64,000 nucleotides of DNA. Origin: Perkinsela sp. pyNocScin1. Lineage: Eukaryota > Euglenozoa > Kinetoplastea > Prokinetoplastida > Perkinselidae. Positions 55,791 through 63,633 of this stretch are shown here, piece after piece. The stretch is taken from assembly GCA_964019655.1 (NCBI GenBank), contig CAXHTR010000004.1, positions 930,001 through 994,000 on the forward strand, written 5' to 3'. Under the pieces are notes generated by a model, which was not told the DNA's origin, did not search any database, and saw only the letters and a list, made by a program, of their open reading frames with translations. The position numbers were made by a program, and so were the translations under genes. Every line of letters starts with the position of its first letter. Position 1 is the stretch's first letter.

Positions 55791-56149
55791 ACCCGAGTGA
55801 AGTATACCCAACTCACCCGCGCACAGATTCAGTAGAAAATCTGCCACAAAATAACCAGGCACCTGCAGCAGCTGAAGATAACACACAGCGCCTCAAACGA
55901 ACGCAGCATGAAGTCCGCCGTCTCAACCAGGAGAGCATGGCCATCATCGATGCACTTCGAGAGCAACGCCGTACGCTTGACACAACCAGCGCACTGCAGA
56001 GCATCATTAACAAGATCCAAGGCGCTTCTGACCTGATACGTTACTCAGAGAAGTCGCACTTTCAGAACAGAGCGATCGCTGTCTTTGGCGTTATCGTATG
56101 GCTGGCCGCGATCTGCTACATACTGTGGGGAAACCCGTGGTGGCTTTGA
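55787..56149 (+). CDS. Qb-SNARE, membrin/Bos1 (GOSR2)-like, tail-anchored
   Basis: 120 residues. A SNARE helix from about 35 to 90 includes IIDALREQRRTLDTT with the zero-layer Gln, then INKIQGASDLIRYSEKSHFQNR, and one C-terminal membrane anchor (AIAVFGVIVWLAAICYILW). The spacing and SEKSHFQNR before the anchor resemble membrin/Bos1, the ER-Golgi Qb-SNARE. The N-terminal helical (Habc) domain is missing, so the protein is about half the usual length. Vti1 or Sec20 are alternatives. Its start is overlapped by a small uORF. Confidence 0.7.
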   Translation: MNPSEVYPTHPRTDSVENLPQNNQAPAAAEDNTQRLKRTQHEVRRLNQESMAIIDALREQRRTLDTTSALQSIINKIQGASDLIRYSEKSHFQNRAIAVFGVIVWLAAICYILWGNPWWL

Positions 56150-56223
56150 CGCATAAAGCTTAGCGATTCTCTATAAAGTGAACAACTCAAAATTCCTTTG
56201 TTTCATTCTTTCCAACTACGCGA

Positions 56224-56931
56224 ATGGAAGACACTCAGCTGTATGAGGCGGACAGCAGCGGCCACGAGACTGCAACGAGTGGAAATGACATCTATGCTGA
56301 CCAAAAGAGCTACGTGATGGAACTCGTACGAGCAAAAGAGTTCACACTTGATGTCCTTCTTGAGGCACTTGCCGCGCAAGCCTCGATTCTGCAAGATATT
56401 CAGGAGGCGAAAGTGGTGGCATCTGCGCTCTTGAAGAAGCAGAAGAAGCGACCACCGAAGGCTGTAGATGCAAAAGCGACACGGCATCCACTCGTTGATT
56501 TTCTGCACACGCTCCTGGTTGATTTCTATGCAGAGCGCCGATTCTGTTTTGCGTTTTTGCCACCAAAAGAGCGACTGCGCCTCCTCGAGACGTTTGATGA
56601 GCTCTGCGGAGCGTCGGCACTTTTCACTGGCATCTCCATGTTCGTTGCACACAGCGTTCTCACAGATAATATGCTACAGATCATTCGATCACCTGACCAA
56701 CTGTACAGCCGCATACCGAATCTCATGCGCGCAGATTCTGCACAGATTCATTCACACACAGCTAAACTCTTAAAAACGGCACATCACATCGACGGCCATC
56801 TCGATCTTCTTGGAATCCCAAAAGAATCGGGCTTTACTGAGAACCTGAATGAGGTTTACGAAGCACCAGCAAGGTATGCAGCGAGCAAATCAGCTGATGC
56901 AAGCATACTCACCGGTATTTTTGACAGGTGA
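56224..56931 (+). CDS. Hypothetical helical protein
   Basis: 235 residues, not recognised. The first 25 residues are acidic and disordered-looking. Residues 30-200 are helical (SYVMELVRAKEFTLDVLLEA, HPLVDFLHTLLVDFYAERRF). A central basic linker (KKQKKRPPKAVDAKA) could be a nuclear signal. No membrane segment or catalytic motif is seen. It lies between the SNARE gene and the acyltransferase gene on the same strand. Confidence 0.6.
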   Translation: MEDTQLYEADSSGHETATSGNDIYADQKSYVMELVRAKEFTLDVLLEALAAQASILQDIQEAKVVASALLKKQKKRPPKAVDAKATRHPLVDFLHTLLVDFYAERRFCFAFLPPKERLRLLETFDELCGASALFTGISMFVAHSVLTDNMLQIIRSPDQLYSRIPNLMRADSAQIHSHTAKLLKTAHHIDGHLDLLGIPKESGFTENLNEVYEAPARYAASKSADASILTGIFDR

Positions 56932-57060
56932 AGTGAATGACTCTGTCAGACCCTACAAAGAGACCACAAACGAATGCATTATATCTACTTATTTTAGAAA
57001 ATCTTCTCTAATTCGTACATGACCCGCCGAGAGCCTTCATTCTAGCACTGCTGACAAAAT

Positions 57061-58506
57061 ATGAAAAACGATCACTTGATGCAAACATGGAATCCAAACC
57101 TACTTCTATGCATTCTGTCCGCTGTTCTTGTCAGTGTCTACGCACCAATCGATTTTAGAGCTAAGTGCTTCATCGCCTGGGTTATTCCCTTCGCTTTTCA
57201 ATACTCTGCGCAATCTATCAAAGGAATGTCCATCATGAAACAGCTGGCTGATAGAAAGGTATACAGGCGGCTTACTACTGCTGTATTCGAGCTTTGTACC
57301 CTACTGTGCTTCTTTTATTTCTGTGATCGGACAGAATACATCCAAAAGTCACCACGAAAACACTCACTCACTGCTTTTCTTCTTGTTTGTGATATCGCGT
57401 GCATCGCTGCTGCAGCTTCACTGTGTTTCTTCCAAAAAAAGTCAAGCCAGGGGTATTCGCCTCAAGTGGGCATTCTGAGTAGGGACCAGACAGAAGAGTG
57501 GAAGGGATGGATGCAACTGCTTATCCTTTGGTATCATTACTTTCAGGTGCATGAGGTCTATCCGATCATTCGCGTCTGTATTGCCACTTATGTTTGGCTC
57601 ACGGGCTTTGGAAACTTTCGCTACTTCTATGCGACAAATGACTTCAGCCTCCGCAGGCTGCTGCGCATCATTTGGCGAATAAACTTTTTTCCGTTATGCC
57701 TCTGCGCTCTATTTAGAAACCAGTGGATGCTGTACTACATCTGCGCTCTGCACACGGTATTCACGCTCTTTGTGTACGCGACATTGGCCTGTTTTTCGAA
57801 AAAGAATTCAAACCCGCTCTTTATGAAATTAAAGCTATTGGTCGCCTTTCTCGTAGCAATCCTACTATGGGATGTCCTTCCTCGCACATATGCGAATAGC
57901 CTTTGGTCGCCCCTCAAGCCTGTTCTCCAGTTCCAGCATCTTCGTGGTTTCCATGTGAACGACTGCATGCACGAGTGGATATTTCGCTCAAAGCTCGACC
58001 ACCTGGCGTGGGCTGCTGGGATGGTATGTGCGTACTATCTGCCAGAAATAGAGCGGGTTATCACATACCTGCAGAAAAGCACTTTTCGGCAAGCTCTCAC
58101 GCTTGCAAGCATGGGAAGCACGCTTACTTTTTACTGGTGGAATGTGCGACACATGGATAAGTTCGCGTATAATCGCATACATCCTATAATTTCTATCGTG
58201 CCAATTCTCAGCTACATTGCTCTTCGAAACCTGAGCAAAGGTGCGCAGCAATCGTCGGTGCCACTCTTCAAGCGTGTCGGCTCGATATCTCTCGAGTGCT
58301 ACGTGGCGCAGTTCCACATCTGGATGGCGACAAAGGTGCCAAACGGCTCGCCACACTTCATTCTATCGCCACTCGCGCAAGCATATCACTGGATGGCCGA
58401 CTTCGTACTTTTCTCCGCAATTCACTTCTTTTGCGCCTATAGAATTTTTCGTGTAACAGAAATCCTCAAAGATATTGTGATCCCATCGACAGCCCCTATG
58501 AAATAG
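57061..58506 (+). CDS. Multi-pass O-acyltransferase, Cas1p/CASD1-RWA family
   Basis: 481 residues with about ten membrane segments. The Cas1p 10-TM signature is clear: ILSRDQTEEWKGWMQLLILWYHYF, then RVCIATYVWLTGFGNFRYFY, DFSLRRLLRIIWRINFF and HEWIFRSKLDHLAWAAGMV. CASD1 O-acetylates sialic acid in the Golgi and Cas1 acts on capsule glycans; the 10-TM part handles the acyl-CoA donor. The N-terminal luminal SGNH catalytic domain of CASD1/Cas1 is absent here, as in plant RWA proteins that work with a separate acetyltransferase. Glycan O-acetylation in the Golgi is the likely role. Confidence 0.88.
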   Translation: MKNDHLMQTWNPNLLLCILSAVLVSVYAPIDFRAKCFIAWVIPFAFQYSAQSIKGMSIMKQLADRKVYRRLTTAVFELCTLLCFFYFCDRTEYIQKSPRKHSLTAFLLVCDIACIAAAASLCFFQKKSSQGYSPQVGILSRDQTEEWKGWMQLLILWYHYFQVHEVYPIIRVCIATYVWLTGFGNFRYFYATNDFSLRRLLRIIWRINFFPLCLCALFRNQWMLYYICALHTVFTLFVYATLACFSKKNSNPLFMKLKLLVAFLVAILLWDVLPRTYANSLWSPLKPVLQFQHLRGFHVNDCMHEWIFRSKLDHLAWAAGMVCAYYLPEIERVITYLQKSTFRQALTLASMGSTLTFYWWNVRHMDKFAYNRIHPIISIVPILSYIALRNLSKGAQQSSVPLFKRVGSISLECYVAQFHIWMATKVPNGSPHFILSPLAQAYHWMADFVLFSAIHFFCAYRIFRVTEILKDIVIPSTAPMK

Positions 58507-58586
58507 AGAATCCTGCATAGATTGTTGCTCTTGTTGCTTCTTTCGATAATTTCATTATAGTCTTTCAGCTTTTTGAACAATGAAGC

Positions 58587-59276
58587 ATGCGGCGATGCCA
58601 CCCCTTTTTATTTCAGTCTGATTTCTGTGACGAAGCAACAGCAAGACTGTATCGGCAGGGCAGCAGGATTCGCGATCAGCCAGGGCCTCTGTACACGCCA
58701 CAGGACTTTGTTACACTGTGCCAAAAAGCCCTACAGCTCTTTCTCCCACCAAATGTGACAAACTTCACGCTGCCAGAGCTTGCCATTATGCTGAAGCGCT
58801 CAGACAAATATTTCTCCCCAAAGCAGTACGGTAGCCCTGATCTCCGCTCGCTCCTCCAACACTGCAAGTTCGTCGGCTTCGCCCGTGGGCGATACCACGT
58901 TGTGCGGGACTCACACAGCTCTCGTCGGCCGATCATCATGGACAATTCAACGTGGTCATACGTCGAGCCAATGTCACCGCAAAGCAATAGAGCCATGTCT
59001 GGGCCCAACGCGCCATTCGGTGACCCGTACTCACCACGCCCTCGATATAGGCCCGGCTCACACACAGCGCTGAGCCTAAAGCTTTCTCGGATGACTATGA
59101 AAAAGCCAAAAGCAAAGCGCAATCATGAGTGGAACGCCGGTATGGAAAGCAATGACAACACACTGCACAGTATTGAAAGTGAGCTCAGTCCGCCAGGTCG
59201 AGACGGTTTCGGGTCAAGTTACCGGCCAGAGCCCGAATTCGATAATTCGAAGTTTTACAAAGATGATAAATTTTGA
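58587..59276 (+). CDS. Hypothetical protein with a possible LOTUS (OST-HTH) domain
   Basis: 229 residues. Residues about 55-105 (FTLPELAIMLKRSDKYFSPK, then QYGSPDLRSLLQHCKFVGF) have the shape of a winged-helix LOTUS domain: helix, 'YG-x-x-x-L-x-x-LL' and a closing RYHVV strand. LOTUS domains bind RNA or Vasa-type helicases. The C-terminal half is Pro/Ser/Arg-rich and probably disordered (SPRPRYRPGSHTALSLKLSR). The domain is a weak inference because LOTUS sequences diverge strongly. Confidence 0.55.
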   Translation: MRRCHPFLFQSDFCDEATARLYRQGSRIRDQPGPLYTPQDFVTLCQKALQLFLPPNVTNFTLPELAIMLKRSDKYFSPKQYGSPDLRSLLQHCKFVGFARGRYHVVRDSHSSRRPIIMDNSTWSYVEPMSPQSNRAMSGPNAPFGDPYSPRPRYRPGSHTALSLKLSRMTMKKPKAKRNHEWNAGMESNDNTLHSIESELSPPGRDGFGSSYRPEPEFDNSKFYKDDKF

Positions 59277-59397
59277 TCTGCTTAATGCGATATGCTGTGG
59301 TGCACAACAACCCTTATCGGGTTTCTCGCCTGGAAGTAAGACATATTTTTTTATAGCATAGTGAATGCCTCTCTCAGGCCTATTCTTTTCTTAAATA

Positions 59398-59637
59398 ATG
59401 ACTGCTGACGAAAATTCTTGTAGCCACGCCGAAGAAATGAAAATCGAAGACAATACGAGCATCGAGCTTTCTCCGGAACGCACTGCCGAGATCGTCGATA
59501 TGGCCGCAGAAGGGGTCGTTGAACAATTCGCAAAAGTCAAAAAAGACATCGCACAGCAAATCAGTACTATGAGCGAATTTTTGCGGACCCTCGAAGACAG
59601 CCTCATCGATATTGACAAATACTTATCAGGTAAATGA
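59398..59637 (+). CDS. Small helical protein, unknown
   Basis: 79 residues. After a short acidic start, residues 28-79 form an amphipathic heptad helix (VVEQFAKVKKDIAQQISTMS, then TLEDSLIDIDKYL). Such short coiled-coil proteins occur as BLOC/BORC-type or kinetochore subunits, but nothing assigns it. It begins with ATG after a pyrimidine tract and has a stop well before the UTP11 leader, so I count it as a gene. Confidence 0.55.
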   Translation: MTADENSCSHAEEMKIEDNTSIELSPERTAEIVDMAAEGVVEQFAKVKKDIAQQISTMSEFLRTLEDSLIDIDKYLSGK

Positions 59638-59785
59638 TCCCGAATCAACTGTTTATGACGAAGTGAATATATGATTACACCACAACCCTTGCAACATGAC
59701 CATAGGATGCTCAAGAAAGTCAATTTTCGTCATTCTGCTAGCTGCGAATCAACTTATTCATACCTTTTTTTTTTGTACTGCTCGG

Positions 59786-60625
59786 ATGACAAAAGGAAAG
59801 GGGAAAACACCGGGGTCAGGTGGCCTCATGAAGCATATTACACGGCGCCCGCACAAGGAACGCCTGCAGCCAGAGGAGCGGCGGCACCTGGGCCATCTCG
59901 AGAAGCACCGCGACTACAAAAGCCGCGCCAAGCTCCACCATATGAAGGAGGCCAAGGTCAAGGAGCTCGAGCGCCAGGTCGCTGAGCGCAATCCGGACGA
60001 GTTCTACTTTGAGATGATCCACAGCTCTGTAGACGGCAAGTCCGGAAAGCACGTGGCTGGCAGCGACAAGAAGCGCACGACCACGCAGCAGATAGCACTC
60101 AACTCGAAAGACATCATGTACTTGGAATACCGACGAAACATGCTCCGCAACGACATTCAGAAAATGCGCGAGAAGCAGGCTGTCTTCCTGCCGTCGTCCG
60201 GCCTCGGCGTCGAGTACAGGGCGAAACGAGTGGAGTCGCATGTTTCCCGCGTCGAGGAGGGAAACAAAAGCCGAAAGCGACCGATGCCTGAGGTTTGCAT
60301 GCACACAAAGTTTACGCACGCGTCAGACGAGGACTTTCAGCGTGACGAGCGAGAAAGCTCAGAAGTTAGAGAACACAGCAAGGCTCTAGAGTGCGAAATA
60401 GATGATGATGAAGCTTCTGCGCATGAGGTAGATGAAACTGAAGATGCAGATGACAGCGCCAAGGATCTCCACGCACTTGAGAAGCTCTACAGCCGCATTG
60501 ATCGCGTTCTCGGTAAGCTCCGACTCCAAACGAATTTGATCAAAAAAGGCCGTCGGCGAAAGATGAACTCTTCGACTGAGGACAAGCCAGTGTACAAGTG
60601 GACCACTACTCGCCGTCGTAACTAG
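59786..60625 (+). CDS. UTP11: UTP11-like SSU processome protein
   Basis: 279 residues from the ATG at 59786, which follows a long T tract; an in-frame ATG at 59696 would add 30 residues. UTP11 hallmarks: RRPHKERLQPEERRHLGHLE, KHRDYKSRAKLHHMKEAKVK, NPDEFYFEMIHS, SKDIMYLEYRRNM and FLPSSG-type turn near the end of the domain. An acidic stretch (EIDDDEASAHEVDETEDADD) and a basic tail (KKGRRRKMNSS) follow. It is a nucleolar protein needed for early pre-18S rRNA cleavage, a functional partner of PWP2 in this window. Confidence 0.9.
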   Translation: MTKGKGKTPGSGGLMKHITRRPHKERLQPEERRHLGHLEKHRDYKSRAKLHHMKEAKVKELERQVAERNPDEFYFEMIHSSVDGKSGKHVAGSDKKRTTTQQIALNSKDIMYLEYRRNMLRNDIQKMREKQAVFLPSSGLGVEYRAKRVESHVSRVEEGNKSRKRPMPEVCMHTKFTHASDEDFQRDERESSEVREHSKALECEIDDDEASAHEVDETEDADDSAKDLHALEKLYSRIDRVLGKLRLQTNLIKKGRRRKMNSSTEDKPVYKWTTTRRRN

Positions 60626-60700
60626 TCCATTAATTTTTGATATCTGTTCGTAAATACAGCCCGCAATATACTTGTCTGTCACTGTCTTATTATAAAAAAA

Positions 60701-62011
60701 ATGTATACGTTTCAGCGTCGGCCAACAAATCTCGCAAAAACTTTGTACAGTTCAGCAGGGCGTACTGTTTTCGCAAAGCTCTCATTGCTCGATCACCTCT
60801 GTGACCCACAGCAGTATCCACTTTGGCACAGAAAGCTCCCAGAAACTTTACTCATGCTCCCAGAAGTCAAAAGTGCCGTCGATTCATTTAAGCAGCAAAA
60901 ATTTTCTGTGTGCGACACAGCGCTCGAGCGTGCTGCTGAGATCATTGAGAGCATCCCGCAAATGCACGCTTATGGGGCGCAGATTGCACTCGGTCGCCTC
61001 CACTGTGCGCTCGACCTGAATATGCACATCATTGAGCCGAGTAAATGGCGAGCAGTTGCGCTCCGTGCATTGCACTGCATAGCGGAGATTGCTCGCTCCA
61101 CAGATCTGAATGATATTGATGAAGCCACACTTGTGCGATGGATGGCGCACGCAACACTTTTCTCGCACAAGAGCCAGGACAAAACAGTCAGCGAATTCGT
61201 GCCAGAGGCTGTCACAAAATTAGAAGCGAAGAAATCTGCGCGGACACGCCGAGTGCGGTTCATGCGGTCGCTTGCTTCTCTCTCTACAGACGGATACGCC
61301 ATTGCGTTTCCGAGCGAAGTCTTTGCTAACGCTGCTACCTACTGCCCAAAAGCATTTTCGGGCGCTCAAAATTCGAAGAAAGCAGCCGAGCCATCATTCG
61401 ATCAGTTCCTAGAAAGCATCACGCTAGCCGCCGCAGAGTTACACAACGCTTCGCCCTCAAAATCTTTTCAGTCACTCTTCACTGCCTCGGCACATCTTTC
61501 TAAGCAAGCTTCTGAGAGTGAGAGGCACCAGCAGATACTCGAGTGGCTCACAAATGGCATACAATGCTGCGGAGAGGCTCAAAAACCGGTTGAAGGAAAA
61601 GCTGATCGCAATGTTCAGAGTGAGAATAAGGAAACGCCGTTTGAGATTCAGCCCGAGCTCTACGTCGCGATGTGCCTCTCGATCAACGGCTGTCCACTCG
61701 AAACGATGCAGCAGGCGCTTAAAGCCAGCAAATCGCTGCCAGATGAAAAAGCAGACACGCGAGAAATTCTCACTGCTATGTGCCTGCGCGGGCTCGCCCT
61801 CAACTACCAGTACAACTATGTGTATTTTTCTGGGCTCTACAACAAGGCCATCCAGCACCTCGAGGCGTGGCTGAAGCGCAGGCAGTTGCCCGACGCAGCT
61901 GTCGATGCGATTGTGAATAAACAAATGCGCGCTGAGTACGTGTGCCTGCTGCTGGACCTCGGGCAGCGCAAAGAGGCAGAGTCGCTCAAGCGGCGCTACG
62001 GCATTCCGTAA
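60701..62011 (+). CDS. Hypothetical helical-repeat protein, probably mitochondrial
   Basis: 436 residues. The start MYTFQRRPTNLAKTLYSSAG is presequence-like. The body is all-helical with A/L/C-rich pairs of helices (AEIIESIPQMHAYGAQIAL, YVYFSGLYNKAIQHLEAWL) that resemble degenerate TPRs, most clearly in the last 100 residues. No catalytic motif. A run of seven A precedes the ATG. Role unknown. Confidence 0.62.
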   Translation: MYTFQRRPTNLAKTLYSSAGRTVFAKLSLLDHLCDPQQYPLWHRKLPETLLMLPEVKSAVDSFKQQKFSVCDTALERAAEIIESIPQMHAYGAQIALGRLHCALDLNMHIIEPSKWRAVALRALHCIAEIARSTDLNDIDEATLVRWMAHATLFSHKSQDKTVSEFVPEAVTKLEAKKSARTRRVRFMRSLASLSTDGYAIAFPSEVFANAATYCPKAFSGAQNSKKAAEPSFDQFLESITLAAAELHNASPSKSFQSLFTASAHLSKQASESERHQQILEWLTNGIQCCGEAQKPVEGKADRNVQSENKETPFEIQPELYVAMCLSINGCPLETMQQALKASKSLPDEKADTREILTAMCLRGLALNYQYNYVYFSGLYNKAIQHLEAWLKRRQLPDAAVDAIVNKQMRAEYVCLLLDLGQRKEAESLKRRYGIP

Positions 62012-62097
62012 TTTTTATATCCATCACCACATCTTTACCTTAATTTTTGAATACAACTACTGTCTTCAAGTCTTATACTTTTGTCAATGCGAGTTGC

Positions 62098-63543
62098 ATG
62101 GACGCCTCGACGTTAAAAAATCATCGATCGTATGCATTGCTTGAAAAGCTTTCCAAGGGGTCTACAGGCACGCAACTGTACAAGGCAGAATGTCTGCACA
62201 CAAAGCGCTTGTATGCAGTGCGCCTCGTCGAGCTGCCCGTAAAAAAACTGCACAGCATCCGACAGCTGTACAAAAAGCTTGCGGATATTCCATGCGCACA
62301 GATACTTCCACTCGTTGATAGCTTTGTGACATGGCTGCCACTCAAGCTAAGCCGTGAGCTCATCGAAGACAGAGAGGGCGCACAGATCTTTACTGCAAAT
62401 GATCTGGGTGCATCACCGCAGCACGCAGTCATTTCGCCGATTTCTGGCATCAGTGAAAATGCAGCCCTCAGCGACGTGCAGCATGAAAAGGGCATTTGCC
62501 TTATATTTCCATTCTGTGGAAATGGCTCGGCTCATAAAATTTCGAACCCATCCCATTCTTTTGCCGCTGATATTCTACGTCAAGTCACACATACACTCCG
62601 CCTTGTGCACGGAACGGGCCTCAGTCATGGCAGCCTGGGCGCCCGCAGCATCGTTTTTGACGGAAACCTTCGTGCATGGCTGACGGGGTTCGAAAAGCAA
62701 CTTTGCGAGCCTGTGCTTACGAACACTGCAAGATGTCGTGCGCTCGATGATCTGATAGAGAATTGCGGGAGTCTCACATTCTACGACAATGCTGCAATAG
62801 TCGACGAAATGTCACCGCCAGAGGCAGGCGATGCAGAAGGGTTTTCACCTGCGCTTGACGTATGGTCGCTGGGCTCGCTTGCCTATCGATTATTTGCGGG
62901 GCGGTCATGGCTCGAAGCGTTGAGCTTAACTGAACGAAGGCAGCTGTTTCTCAGCCAAACAGCGCCGAAGCTCACTGGTGACGCGTACCCAATCGAGATA
63001 AAATACCTTATCGTATGCTGCTGTAATAGCACCCCACAAAAGCGTATGACTGCACAAGAAATACTGTCTTCTGGGCTCATTCCTCTCGAGTGTACGATGC
63101 GAAATGTGTTTCAGAGAGATTCCTACTGCATTCGTGCGAATCGCTCTGCAGGGGCTAAGAACCGCAGCAAAAGTTTTCATTCACCATTTCCACGCCGCAG
63201 CGCGTCAGAAAGGTCAAAGTCCACGTGTTCGAATCACGAGAATGAAATAGCGATTAATGTAGATGTCTTTATGGACAAGGCTGACTCGATTGATTCATCG
63301 AGATCTGCGAAACCCTCCCCCCGTGGCCCGCCGCCGACCATTGTGAATGCCATTGATGCTCTATTCAAGGTAGAAAAATCAGCAGCACGATACTTTTCGT
63401 GCGAAGCCCCGCCATACCCATCGTTCAATCGGTACAGCATCCGGGCGGTCGTCGAGGCCATTCACAAAGTTCGCCCAGGATTCGCTGAGGAACTCCGAGA
63501 GGCCCTCTACCGGATGCATGTGGACCGAGGGTATGCTCGATAG
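62098..63543 (+). CDS. Pseudokinase
   Basis: 481 residues from the ATG at 62098 (the frame reaches 62047 only by TTG). The protein-kinase fold can be followed: a glycine-loop relic LSKGSTGTQLYKA, AVRLVELP where the ATP Lys is Arg, the hinge GICLIFPFC, HGTGLSHGSLGARSIVF in place of HRDLKPEN (catalytic Asp lost), AWLTGFEKQ in place of DFG (metal Asp lost), and DVWSLGSLAYRLFAGRSW plus QKRMTAQEILSSG as in active kinases. All three catalytic residues are thus gone. A Ser/Arg-rich linker and a conserved-looking C-terminal segment (RAVVEAIHKVRPGFAEEL) follow. A scaffold or trafficking role (SCYL-like) is a guess. Confidence 0.75.
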   Translation: MDASTLKNHRSYALLEKLSKGSTGTQLYKAECLHTKRLYAVRLVELPVKKLHSIRQLYKKLADIPCAQILPLVDSFVTWLPLKLSRELIEDREGAQIFTANDLGASPQHAVISPISGISENAALSDVQHEKGICLIFPFCGNGSAHKISNPSHSFAADILRQVTHTLRLVHGTGLSHGSLGARSIVFDGNLRAWLTGFEKQLCEPVLTNTARCRALDDLIENCGSLTFYDNAAIVDEMSPPEAGDAEGFSPALDVWSLGSLAYRLFAGRSWLEALSLTERRQLFLSQTAPKLTGDAYPIEIKYLIVCCCNSTPQKRMTAQEILSSGLIPLECTMRNVFQRDSYCIRANRSAGAKNRSKSFHSPFPRRSASERSKSTCSNHENEIAINVDVFMDKADSIDSSRSAKPSPRGPPPTIVNAIDALFKVEKSAARYFSCEAPPYPSFNRYSIRAVVEAIHKVRPGFAEELREALYRMHVDRGYAR

Positions 63544-63624
63544 GTAATGGCCCTGCAGATCTCTCTGTGTACTCAAAATAGCCCTTAACTCAATTTAACA
63601 TTTCTTCAGATATCATATCGTAAC

Positions 63625-63633
63625 ATGCGATGA
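63625..63633 (+). promoter_or_regulatory. Two-codon upstream ORF overlapping the CMC1-like start
   Basis: ATG-CGA-TGA at 63625-63633 overlaps the main ATG (63630) by the four bases ATGA, the same arrangement as before the SNARE gene at 55787. It may lower or tune translation. Confidence 0.35.
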
